Source of the DNA: Vibrio cortegadensis
GTDB taxonomy: Bacteria > Pseudomonadota > Gammaproteobacteria > Enterobacterales > Vibrionaceae
Assembly (NCBI RefSeq): GCF_024347395.1
Contig: NZ_AP025472.1
Coordinates: 2,728,001-2,792,000 of the forward strand
Length of the DNA stretch: 64,000 nucleotides
Direction: 5' to 3'
In this document: positions 46,601 through 64,000 of the stretch, piece by piece
How positions within the stretch are numbered: position 1 is the stretch's first letter
Layout of the letters: every line of letters starts with the position of its first letter
Position numbers and translations under genes: made by a program
Notes under the pieces: model-generated
What the model saw: only the letters and a program-made list of their open reading frames with translations
Told to the model about the DNA's origin: nothing
Databases searched by the model: none

Positions 46601-47376
46601 ACATAAGGGCGAAGTTCATCTGGCCCCAAAGCACAGTTCAAACCGAACGATATAGGTCGTACATGCCTTAGTGCGTTGTAAAAAGCTTCTGTAGTTTGTC
46701 CTGATAAAGTACGCCCAGATGCATCTGTTATAGTTCCTGAGATCATGACAGGAAGCGAATAACCTAACTCATCAAAAACCGTTTCAACCGCGAATGCACA
46801 TGCTTTAGCATTCAGAGTATCAAATATAGTTTCAATCAGGATGAGATCGCTCCCTCCCTCAATCAAGGCAAGCGTCGATTCAGAGTAAGCTTCTACTAAT
46901 TCATCAAAAGAAACATTTCGGTAGCCAGGATCGTTCACATCTGGCGAAATGGAACAAGTTCGGTTAGTTGGACCTAATACACCTGCCACGTATCGCGGCT
47001 TATCAGGTGTCTTTTTAGTCCATTCGTCAGCTGCAGTTCGAGCGAGTTTAGCCGCAGCAAAGTTAATATCTCGACTCAGCGATTCCATGTCATAGTCAGC
47101 CATGGCAATGGTCGTCGCATTAAAGGTATTAGTTTCTAAAATATCAGCACCCGCTTCTAGGTACTGATGATGTATCTCACTAATAATTTGAGGTTGGCTA
47201 AGTACTAATAGGTCATTATTTCCTTTCAGATCGCAATGCCACTCAGAAAAACGCTCCCCTCGATACTCCTGTTCTTCGAGTTTGTAGCCCTGGATCATAG
47301 TTCCCATGCCACCATCAATAAGCAAAATCCTCTGCTTAAGTTGAGCTTCTATCTGTTTTCTTATATTGCTTCCCAC
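43699..47376 (-). CDS. metH: cobalamin-dependent methionine synthase
   Basis: MetH transfers a methyl group from 5-methyltetrahydrofolate to homocysteine through cobalamin. The 1225-residue protein (1227 in E. coli) has all four modules: the homocysteine domain with its zinc Cys pair in GGCCGTTPEH (about residues 308-317), the folate domain (FVNVGERTNVTGSARF, about 358), the cobalamin domain with the DxHxxG ligand motif (DVHDIG, about 757) and the C-terminal reactivation domain with RPAPGYPACPEH (about 1133). The start is GTG at 47376 after AGGTGG. Tandem MetJ boxes lie 51-66 bases upstream. It is convergent with lysC and divergent from nhaP. Confidence 0.97.
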   Translation of the reverse strand: MGSNIRKQIEAQLKQRILLIDGGMGTMIQGYKLEEQEYRGERFSEWHCDLKGNNDLLVLSQPQIISEIHHQYLEAGADILETNTFNATTIAMADYDMESLSRDINFAAAKLARTAADEWTKKTPDKPRYVAGVLGPTNRTCSISPDVNDPGYRNVSFDELVEAYSESTLALIEGGSDLILIETIFDTLNAKACAFAVETVFDELGYSLPVMISGTITDASGRTLSGQTTEAFYNALRHVRPISFGLNCALGPDELRPYVDELSRISECSVSAHPNAGLPNAFGEYDLSPEDMAEHVKEWAQSGFLNLIGGCCGTTPEHIRQMAQAVENITPRALPELPIACRLSGLEPLTISKESLFVNVGERTNVTGSARFKRLIKEELYDEALSVAQEQVENGAQIIDINMDEGMLDAEACMVRFLNLCASEPEISKVPVMVDSSKWEVIEAGLKCIQGKGIVNSISLKEGKEKFVEQAKLVRRYGAAVIVMAFDEVGQADTRERKIEICTNAYNILVDEVGFPPEDIIFDPNIFAVATGIDEHNNYAVDFIEAVGDIKRTLPHAMISGGVSNVSFSFRGNNYVREAIHAVFLYHCFKNGMDMGIVNAGQLEIYDNVPEDLREAVEDVVLNRRDDSTERLLDIATEYLERAVGKVEDKSALEWRTWPVEKRLEHSLVKGITDFIVEDTEEARTNASRPIEVIEGPLMDGMNVVGDLFGEGKMFLPQVVKSARVMKQAVAHLEPFINASKEAGSTNGKILLATVKGDVHDIGKNIVGVVLQCNNYEIIDLGVMVPCEKILKVAKEENVDIIGLSGLITPSLDEMVHVAKEMERQGFDLPLLIGGATTSKAHTAVKIEQNYNQPVVYVNNASRAVGVCTSLLSNELKPAFIEKLDLDYDRVRDQHNRKTPRTKPITLEEARANRVEIDWQAYTPPAPKKPGVHIFDDVDIATLKDYIDWTPFFMTWSLMGKYPAILDHEEVGEEAKRLYQDANELLDRVEREGLLKVRGMCALFPANSVDDDIEVYSNESRTEVLDILHNLRQQTAKPKGFNYCLSDYIAPKSSGKADWIGGFAVTGGIGERELADDYKAKGDDYNAIMIQAVADRLAEAFAEYLHEKVRKDIWGYAVDENLSNDELIREKYQGIRPAPGYPACPEHTEKGTLWTLMNVEEAIGMSLTSSYAMWPGASVSGMYFSHPDSRYFAIAQIQQDQVESYADRKGWDKLEAEKWLGPNIN

Positions 47377-47426
47377 AATACCACCTCATTCCTTTAGTTG
47401 TTCTAACATCCTATCACAGAAAAAGT

Positions 47427-47442
47427 AGAAATCTAGACGTCT
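47427..47442 (-). promoter_or_regulatory. tandem MetJ boxes upstream of metH
   Basis: Two adjacent 8-base units are seen: AGAAATCT (6 of 8) and AGACGTCT, the perfect MetJ consensus. A third, weaker unit may follow. MetJ needs at least two neighbouring units. They lie 51 bases before the metH start, where bound MetJ with S-adenosylmethionine should repress. A TATAGA just overlaps them on the minus strand and may be the -10. The divergent nhaP start is 125 bases away on the other side. Confidence 0.8.
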
Positions 47443-47566
47443 ATAACTCCTTTATTCTTGTTCAGAAGAAACTAATAACTTCACAGAGCATTAACAAAAA
47501 CTGTTTGCTATTTGGGCTTTATCCGCTGAAAATATTATTCATATTTTGTTACAAATAGGTCCGTGA

Positions 47567-48847
47567 ATGTCTGTCTATTACACTCTTTGCTTTTTATCCG
47601 CTGCTGCGATGATGATTGCTTTTATAAACAGCAAGATAGGAAAGATGCAAACCACCATTGCCATAACAGCTGGCGCTCTAATGTTATCTTTGCTTATCAT
47701 TATTGCAGGACAAAATGATTGGTTTCAATTAACAGAAGTCGCCACAGATACGATGGCAACCATCAACTTTGAAGATTTCCTACTTAAGGGCATTTTAGGC
47801 TTTCTATTATTTGCAGGAGGTTTGGGGATAAAACTTCCGAATCTAAAAGATCAAAAGTGGGAAATCACGACATTAGCGTTAGGTGCTACATTATTCTCCA
47901 CATTTTTCATTGGCTTCATTCTATATACATTCTGTCAACTCATTGGAATTGATTTTGACTTAGTCTACTGCCTCTTGTTTGGATCACTAATCTCTCCAAC
48001 CGACCCTATCGCTGTGTTAGCTATAGTGAAAAAGCTTGATGCGCCAAAGCGGATATCAACTCAGATCGAGGGCGAATCGCTGTTCAATGATGGCTTTGGC
48101 TTGGTTATTTTTGTCACTTTATTCACTATTGCTTTTGGCACAGAACAACCAACAGCTAGAAGTGTCACCATGCTGTTTATCCAAGAAGGGCTGGGTGGCA
48201 TAATCTACGGTTTCGCCTTAGGTCTTCTTTTTCACTACCTCATCAGTTCTACTAATGATCATTCTATGGAGCTGCTACTGACTATAGGCATCCCAACGGC
48301 TGGCTATGTATTTGCCGATGTTATTCACGTTTCAGGGCCGCTTGCTATGGTTGTCTCCGGAATTATGATCGGCAACTGGACTCGCTACATTGGTTTTTCG
48401 AAAGAGAGTGAAGAACATCTCGATCACTTTTGGGAACTCGTCGATGAGTTTTTAAACGGCGTGTTATTTCTATTAATTGGTATGTCGATGCTACTTTTTG
48501 AGTTTCACCAAGAGGATTGGCTCTTAATGATATTCGCTATCCCTCTTGTTCTTGTCAGTCGTTATTTGAGTGTGTGGATATCATACTTAGGCTTTCGTCG
48601 CTTTCGAACTTACAATCGATGGTCGATAAAAATACTGACTTGGGGTGGACTCAGAGGAGGGCTTGCGCTTGCAATGGCACTATCCATTCCATCGGGCGTA
48701 ATGGTCATTCCAGATAAAATGATAGATGTTAAAGAGATTCTACTTGTCATGACATATGCCGTTGTCGTTTTCTCAATTCTAATTCAGGGATCAACGATTA
48801 CACCACTAATAGAGAAAGCGAAAAAAGAAGAGAAAAATAACGTGTAA
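47567..48847 (+). CDS. nhaP: CPA1-family sodium or potassium/proton antiporter (NhaP type)
   Basis: An inner-membrane antiporter of 426 residues with about twelve membrane segments. The family motifs are visible: LLFAGGLGIKL (about residues 84-94), SPTDPIAVLAI (about 143-153) with the ion-site Asp, GESLFNDGFGLVIF (about 168-181) with the paired Asn-Asp, and GGLRGGLALAMALS near the C-terminus. It probably supports pH and cation homeostasis; V. cholerae NhaP paralogues exchange K+ or Na+ for H+. It is divergent from metH, and the met boxes lie between, but its own regulation is unknown. Start ATG at 47567. Which paralogue it is cannot be settled from this window. Confidence 0.88.
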   Translation: MSVYYTLCFLSAAAMMIAFINSKIGKMQTTIAITAGALMLSLLIIIAGQNDWFQLTEVATDTMATINFEDFLLKGILGFLLFAGGLGIKLPNLKDQKWEITTLALGATLFSTFFIGFILYTFCQLIGIDFDLVYCLLFGSLISPTDPIAVLAIVKKLDAPKRISTQIEGESLFNDGFGLVIFVTLFTIAFGTEQPTARSVTMLFIQEGLGGIIYGFALGLLFHYLISSTNDHSMELLLTIGIPTAGYVFADVIHVSGPLAMVVSGIMIGNWTRYIGFSKESEEHLDHFWELVDEFLNGVLFLLIGMSMLLFEFHQEDWLLMIFAIPLVLVSRYLSVWISYLGFRRFRTYNRWSIKILTWGGLRGGLALAMALSIPSGVMVIPDKMIDVKEILLVMTYAVVVFSILIQGSTITPLIEKAKKEEKNNV

Positions 48848-49011
48848 TGATTATGCAATGGAGATTGGATCTTTTGTAAAAAACCATGTTCGTGAATAAA
48901 TTTAAACACTCCACTACATTCACTAATTGTAATTTATTCTCTAATTAAGGCTACCAGACTATTGTAATAACGATTAATGGATAGCCTTGATAATACTGAT
49001 TTCAAAACTTG

Positions 49012-50092
49012 TAATATCAATTCCGTTAATTTTATGACCTAATAAAGACTCGTAAAAGGAGTCCTTATGAAGCATGACTTTCCGAGTTTGATTAATTCCA
49101 CAACCAATGCTCGACTTAGAATGCGTTATTTAGCCGTTTCTCATTTTGTTGACGGTAAAAGTCGCACTAAAATAGCTAAGTACCTTAAAGTTAGCAGAGT
49201 AAGCGTCAATAAATAGGTCAAAGCATATCTTGATAATGGTCTTGAAGGACTTCAAGAGAAACCACATTCTGGTAGACCCCGTCGCCTAACTGATGAGCAG
49301 AAATCACAAGTCAAAGAATATATTATCGAGCACGCAGCTAATGAAAGTGGCGGCCGCCTTCAAGCGAGAGACATTGGGCTTTATATAGAAAGCCATTTCG
49401 ATACATCATATAAAAAGTCGGCGCTCTATCAGTTATTACATGACATTGGTCTGAGTAGGATCACTACTCGTTCTAAACATCCTAAGCAGTCAATTGAAGC
49501 CCAAGCAGCTTTTGAAAAAATTCCCAATCGAAATGTTCCTTAAAATCCTTAAGATCCTTGGTCATGTCCCCTTAAAAGATGTTCAAATATGGTTTCAAGA
49601 CGAGGCTAGATTTGGTCAACGTAATATAACAACGCGAATATGGGCAGAGAAAGGTACGCGCCCCAGAGTAGTACAACAACAGTAATTCGAGTATGCATAC
49701 CTATTCGGTGCAATATGTGTTACGACACGATAGTGGTTCCTCTGAACAATGAAAGAGCAACTCAGATTGATTTCTCAAGCCACACAGGTTGGCAAGCATG
49801 CCGTTGTTATCATGAACCAAGCGAGTTAGCATCAGAGCTATCTTGCAGATGAATTTGAGAGCCTCACCGTCATCCATATCCCACCTTATTCTCCCGAGCT
49901 TAACCCTATAGAACAGGTATGGAGTTGGCTCCGTCAAAATGAAGTAGCAAATAGGTGCTTCGAAAACTATGACGATATCGTAGAGACATTATGTGGAGCG
50001 TGGCATCGTTTTGTGAAGATAAAAGCAGAGTCATCTCACTCTGCTTTAGAGATTGGTTAAATCTGACCACTTAATTAACCGAATTGGTATTA
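49012..50092 (+). mobile_element. decayed IS630-family insertion sequence
   Basis: The element is bounded by imperfect terminal inverted repeats of about 27 bases (left end ATATCAATTCCGTTAAT, right end inverted ATACCAATTCGGTTAAT) and flanked by TA at 49012-49013 and 50091-50092. A TA target duplication is the hallmark of the IS630/Tc1 superfamily. It contains one ruined transposase gene, so it is a fossil. It lies between nhaP and the tRNA-Asp at the end of the first rRNA operon and disrupts nothing visible. The 164 bases between nhaP and the element show no feature. Confidence 0.85.
49067..50060 (+). pseudogene. IS630-family transposase, inactivated
   Basis: Homology can be followed by eye through the whole length, but the frame is broken many times. 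An N-terminal helix-turn-helix part (MKHDFPSL..., ending VSRVSVNK) meets a TAG at 49214 where a Trp codon is expected. A frameshift occurs near 49515, before QIWFQDEARFGQ with the first catalytic Asp. A TAA follows at 49683, a frameshift occurs near 49730, and a TAG at 49827 again replaces Trp. The second catalytic Asp of the usual VIMD motif is Asn here (VIMNQAS). The C-terminal IPPYSPELNPIEQVWSW carries the catalytic Glu. Two Trp-to-stop changes, two frame breaks and one lost Asp show long-standing decay. Confidence 0.9.
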
Positions 50093-50112
50093 TTTTCTCA
50101 AATGGCAAACGT

Positions 50113-50147
50113 AAAAAAGCCCTAATCTTTCGATTAGGGCTTTTAAA
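50113..50147 (-). terminator. terminator of the leftmost rRNA operon
   Basis: A perfect 13-base-pair stem (50115-50127 with 50132-50144) with a TTTC loop and T-rich tail on the minus strand lies directly after tRNA-Asp. It is the end of the operon. Confidence 0.92.
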
Positions 50148-50152
50148 ATAAG

Positions 50153-50229
50153 TGGCGGAGTGGACGGGACTCGAACCCGCGACCCCCGGCGTGACAGGCC
50201 GGTATTCTAACCAACTGAACTACCACTCC
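50153..50229 (-). tRNA. tRNA-Asp (GTC)
   Basis: The minus strand folds as a cloverleaf of 77 nucleotides with encoded CCA, starting GGAGTGGTAGTTCAG. The anticodon arm reads CCTGTCACG, giving anticodon GTC. The T arm is GGGTTCGAGTCCC. It lies 65 bases beyond the 5S gene and before the operon terminator, so it is co-transcribed as a distal tRNA. Confidence 0.97.
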
Positions 50230-50294
50230 GCAGTGGTCAACTCACTATGTGAGCGTCCATATCTCCAGGTCGGTCAACCTACAGATTTAATTTA

Positions 50295-50414
50295 AAGCCT
50301 GGCGATGTCCTACTCTCACATGGGGAAGCCCCACACTACCATCGGCGCTACTGCGTTTCACTTCTGAGTTCGGTATGGAGTCAGGTGGGTCCGCAACGCT
50401 ATGGTCGCCAAGCA
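50295..50414 (-). rRNA. rrf: 5S rRNA, copy 1
   Basis: A 120-nucleotide 5S gene (TGCTTGGCGACC start, GCCAGGC end). It differs from copy 2 at one visible base (T instead of C on the plus strand in TTCGGTATGG) and from copy 3 at two. It follows 23S copy 1 by about 130 bases. Confidence 0.95.
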
Positions 50415-50543
50415 AATTCTTTTTCTACTTTCAGCTTTTAAAAAAGCTAAAGGTAAAATAATTCGGAAAGCTGTTTTAGTTCTCTAAACTCATTCAAGTT
50501 TGTCTGTATATATCGAGTCCATCAAAACCCCTTGGGTGTTGTA

Positions 50544-53433
<2,890 letters not shown>

Positions 53434-53665
53434 ATACAACCCGAAAGGGTCTTGTGTATGGCAACTAACCAAGGTTTTTGGTTGTCATTAAGAAGGGTTA
53501 ATTCTCAATGACTGTTTGCCGGACTCAATAATGGAACAATGTAAACATTGTTCCGAATACAAGACACTTGAATGTGTTTGTGTGTTTATCAATGAAGATA
53601 AACATTGAGAACTTTTAAATTTGATTTGAGTTACTCGTAAGTAATCAAATCAGTCAGCTTTCCAA

Positions 53666-53678
53666 ATTGTTAAAGAGC
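53666..53678 (-). promoter_or_regulatory. boxA antitermination site before 23S copy 1
   Basis: GCTCTTTAACAAT on the minus strand is the rRNA boxA recognised by NusB-NusE. The surrounding 347-base stretch (53434-53780) between 23S and tRNA-Val is the rest of the spacer. It contains a likely RNase III processing stem flank and no gene. Confidence 0.8.
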
Positions 53679-53780
53679 AACATCTAACTTAATAGACATT
53701 TTCTAAAGACTTTATCGTCAGAAAATCCAACCAACTTCTCGCGAACTGGTTTGGATAACATAAACAAAATACTTAGAGAA

Positions 53781-53856
53781 TGGTGGGCGATACCGGGCTC
53801 GAACCAGTGACCCCCTGCTTGTAAGGCAGGTGCTCTCCCAACTGAGCTAATCGCCC
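53781..53856 (-). tRNA. tRNA-Val (TAC)
   Basis: 76 nucleotides with encoded CCA, starting GGGCGATTAGCTCAG. The anticodon arm CCTTACAAG gives anticodon TAC. The T arm is TGGTTCGAGCCCG. It is the third and last tRNA in the spacer, nearest 23S. Confidence 0.97.
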
Positions 53857-53888
53857 ACATTAAGTTTTAATTCTTCAGTGGAGAAGAA

Positions 53889-53964
53889 TGGTGGGTCGTG
53901 CAGGATTCGAACCTGCGACCAATTGATTAAAAGTCAACTGCTCTACCAACTGAGCTAACGACCC
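53889..53964 (-). tRNA. tRNA-Lys (TTT)
   Basis: 76 nucleotides with encoded CCA, starting GGGTCGTTAGCTCAG. The anticodon arm ACTTTTAAT gives anticodon TTT. Only two bases separate it from tRNA-Glu, so both must be released by processing from one transcript. Confidence 0.97.
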
Positions 53965-53966
53965 AA

Positions 53967-54042
53967 TGGTATCCCGTAGGGGAGTCGAACCCCTGTTACC
54001 GCCGTGAAAGGGCGGTGTCCTAGGCCTCTAGACGAACGGGAC
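53967..54042 (-). tRNA. tRNA-Glu (TTC)
   Basis: 76 nucleotides with encoded CCA, starting GTCCCGTTCGTCTAG. The anticodon arm CCTTTCACG gives anticodon TTC. It is the first tRNA after 16S copy 1, followed two bases later by tRNA-Lys. Confidence 0.97.
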
Positions 54043-54135
54043 ACTGGATATTGAAGAACTTGGGAGTTCTTCGTCTCTTTTACTTTTTAAACCTAATCAA
54101 TCTGTGTGGGTACTCATCGTGAAAATCTTCGTATA

Positions 54136-55680
<1,545 letters not shown>

Positions 55681-55991
55681 AAGTTTTTTGCATCCTAAGA
55701 TGCGGCTCAATGAATACTGACTTCAAAACTAATATTTACCGAAGTAAACATGTAATTCTAAAGCTATTATCATTCCAACAGAATGATAATGAATTGACTG
55801 TGCCAAGTTCTAAGAACTTGTATTGGTCACTCAGTTCATTGATATCTTTTGTTTCGACAAAGCGAAACTAATGATTATCATCAACGAGTGCCCACACAGA
55901 TTGATAGGTCTAAATTGTTAAAGAGCTTTGCTTTCAGTGCCTTAGCACCTAAGCAGGAGGCGTATAATACGCTTTCTACTTTGAAAGTCAA
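55681..55991 (-). promoter_or_regulatory. promoter and leader of rRNA operon 1
   Basis: On the minus strand TTGACT (55986-55991) and TATTAT (55964-55969) are 16 bases apart, with a GC-rich discriminator after the -10 and an A/T-rich upstream tract, the pattern of an rRNA P1 promoter. The leader holds boxA (55914-55926, GCTCTTTAACAAT). It also holds a perfect 10-base-pair hairpin (55766-55775 with 55781-55790) that covaries with the matching hairpin of operon 2. Nothing protein-coding was seen in this stretch. Confidence 0.85.
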
Positions 55992-56027
55992 CATAATATT
56001 CTAAGTAATCACTTAAAAAACTATGTT

Positions 56028-56050
56028 GACTCATCTCAGCGAGATAAGTC
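56028..56050 (-). terminator. candidate hairpin terminator after 5S copy 2
   Basis: A 10-base-pair stem with a 3-base loop, containing one G-T pair, followed on the minus strand by AACATAGTTTTTT. It lies between the end of operon 2 and the promoter of operon 1. A second weak stem of A/T pairs lies at 56067-56085. Which of them ends transcription is not clear. Confidence 0.45.
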
Positions 56051-56092
56051 GAACTTTTTGTCTTCACTTTTTAAAAAAGTGAAAATAAATAG

Positions 56093-56212
56093 GAGCCTGG
56101 CGATGTCCTACTCTCACATGGGGAAGCCCCACACTACCATCGGCGCTACTGCGTTTCACTTCTGAGTTCGGCATGGAGTCAGGTGGGTCCGCAACGCTAT
56201 GGTCGCCAAGCA
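56093..56212 (-). rRNA. rrf: 5S rRNA, copy 2
   Basis: A 120-nucleotide 5S gene, one base different from copy 1 and one from copy 3 (GGCATGGAGTC here). It follows 23S copy 2 by the same spacer as in copy 1. Confidence 0.95.
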
Positions 56213-56341
56213 AATTCTTTTTCTACTTTCAGCTTTTAAAAAAGCTAAAGGTAAAATAATTCGGAAAGCTGTTTTAGTTCTCTAAACTCATTCAAGTTTG
56301 TCTGTATATATCGAGTCCATCAAAACCCCTTGGGTGTTGTA

Positions 56342-59231
<2,890 letters not shown>

Positions 59232-59587
59232 ATACAACCCGAAAGGGTCTTGTGTATGGCAACTAACCAAGGTTTTTGGTTGTCATTAAGAAGGGTTAAT
59301 TCTCAATGACTGTTTGCCGGACTCAATAATGGAACAATGTAAACATTGTTCCGAATACAAGACACTTGAATGTGTTTGTGTGTTTATCAATGAAGATAAA
59401 CATTGAGAACTTTTAAATTTGATTTGAGTTACTCGTAAGTAATCAAATCAGTCAGCTTTCCAAATTGTTAAAGAGCATAAAGCACAAAAGCTTTAATCAA
59501 TAACCGAAGTCATTCATTAAAGCTCTGCTTTAACTTATCTAAACCTAATCAATCTGTGTGGGTACTCATCGTGAAAATCTTCGTATA
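59232..59587 (-). other. 16S-23S spacer of operon 2 without tRNA genes
   Basis: This 356-base spacer has boxA (59464-59476) and flanks identical to those of operon 1 on both sides, but the tRNA-Glu-Lys-Val block is replaced by about 60 bases containing an AAAGCTTTAAT/ATTAAAGCT inverted repeat. Spacers without tRNA are known in Vibrio. No gene is present. Confidence 0.88.
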
Positions 59588-61132
<1,545 letters not shown>

Positions 61133-61457
61133 AAGTTTTTGCATCCTAAGATGCGGCTCAATGAATACTGACTTCAAAACTAATATTTACCGCTCTTTCG
61201 AAAAAGAACAGAAACATGTAATTCTAAAGCTATTACCATTCCAACAGAATGGTAATGAATTGACTGTGCCAAGTTCTAAGAACTTGTATTGGTCACTCAG
61301 TTCATTGATATCTTTTGTTTCGACAAAGCGAAACTAGTGATTATCATCAACGAGTGCCCACACAGATTGATAGGTCTAAATTGTTAAAGAGCTTTGCTTT
61401 CAGTGCCTTAGCACCTAAGCAGGAGGCGTATAATACGCTTTCTACTTTGAAAGTCAA
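61133..61457 (-). promoter_or_regulatory. promoter and leader of rRNA operon 2
   Basis: On the minus strand TTGACT (61452-61457) and TATTAT (61430-61435) are 16 bases apart, the same P1-type promoter as in operon 1, with A/T-rich sequence upstream. BoxA is at 61380-61392. The leader hairpin (61232-61241 with 61247-61256) carries a compensatory pair relative to operon 1. About 25 bases near 61193-61217 differ between the two leaders. No gene was seen. Confidence 0.85.
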
Positions 61458-61493
61458 CATAATATTCTAAGTAATCACTTAAAAAACTATGTT

Positions 61494-61517
61494 GACTCAT
61501 CTCTTACAAGATAAGTC
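61494..61517 (-). terminator. candidate hairpin terminator after 5S copy 3
   Basis: A stem like that at 56028-56050 but with a different loop and end pairs, again followed by AACATAGTTTTTT. It sits directly between operon 3 and the promoter of operon 2. Confidence 0.4.
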
Positions 61518-61524
61518 GAAATTA

Positions 61525-61644
61525 AAGCCTGGCGATGTCCTACTCTCACATGGGGAAGCCCCACACTACCATCGGCGCTACTGCGTTTCACTTCTGAGTT
61601 CGGCATGGAATCAGGTGGGTCCGCAACGCTATGGTCGCCAAGCA
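61525..61644 (-). rRNA. rrf: 5S rRNA, copy 3
   Basis: A 120-nucleotide 5S gene; differs from copy 2 by one base (GGCATGGAATC). The spacer to its 23S is about 50 bases longer than in the other operons and has its own sequence near 61700-61800. Confidence 0.95.
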
Positions 61645-61825
61645 AATTCTTTTTCTACTTTCAGCTTTTAAAAAGCTAAAGGTAAATAATTCGGAAAGCT
61701 GTTTCTCTATTTAATAGAGCAATTAAAAGTCTCTAAACTCATTCAAGTGTTTCTTGTTTTGCTTCTGCTTTTTAAAAGCGGAAACAAATTGGTATTGAGT
61801 CCATCAAAACCCCTTGGGTGTTGTA

Positions 61826-64000
<2,175 letters not shown>

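Overview
The window is a piece of a Vibrio chromosome; the species is not determined. The evidence is a complete mannose-sensitive haemagglutinin (MSHA) type IV pilus locus in Vibrio gene order, qstR between ssb and galU, pglL beside uvrA, and tandem rRNA operons next to metH. The first 48.8 kb is dense, intact chromosomal backbone. The only mobile DNA seen is one decayed IS630-type element at about 49.0-50.1 kb. No phage, CRISPR array, defence island or other novel multi-gene system is visible.

Layout. (1) 1-2400: rapA on the minus strand, cut by the left edge. (2) 2685-13495, minus strand: mreB, mreC, mreD, maf, rng, yhdP, a nitrilase-family amidase gene and tldD, in that transcription order. 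This is the cell-shape and envelope cluster known from E. coli, with the amidase gene added between yhdP and tldD. (3) 13669-33172, minus strand: the MSHA locus, transcribed csrD(mshH)-mshI-J-K-L-M-N-E-G-F-B-A-C-D-O-P-Q. The first half encodes the assembly machine (PilM/N/O/P-like inner-membrane proteins, secretin, two ATPases, platform). The second half encodes the major pilin, the minor pilins and the very large MshQ. A candidate promoter precedes mshB and a strong terminator follows mshA. (4) 33368-33916 ssb (minus), then qstR, galU, uvrA and pglL on the plus strand, with a LexA box before uvrA. (5) 40702-48847: a class V aminotransferase gene (minus), lysC (plus) behind a lysine riboswitch, metH (minus) behind tandem MetJ boxes, and an NhaP-type cation/proton antiporter gene (plus). 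(6) 49012-50092: the dead IS630-type element. (7) 50113-64000: three tandem rRNA operons on the minus strand. The copy nearest the left has tRNA-Glu, tRNA-Lys and tRNA-Val in its 16S-23S spacer and tRNA-Asp after its 5S. The middle copy has no tRNA. The third is represented by its 5S and part of its 23S and runs off the right edge.

How parts fit together. MshE carries two MshEN-type c-di-GMP-binding motifs, and CsrD has degenerate GGDEF and EAL motifs, so pilus activity is tied to second-messenger and Csr control. PglL is an O-oligosaccharyltransferase encoded in the same neighbourhood as the pilin genes. QstR links quorum sensing and chitin sensing to competence in V. cholerae. LysC, with its riboswitch, and MetH, with its MetJ boxes, sit side by side with separate end-product controls.

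The observations most worth following are: seven differences confined to the V1 helix of the two 16S genes; compensatory base changes in rRNA leader hairpins; MetJ boxes directly before metH; MshP lacking the pilin Glu5; MshQ as a possible pilus-tip protein; a CTAG-rich repeat between mreB and mreC; and a candidate CRP site before rapA. All functions are inferred from reading the sequence; no database search was run.
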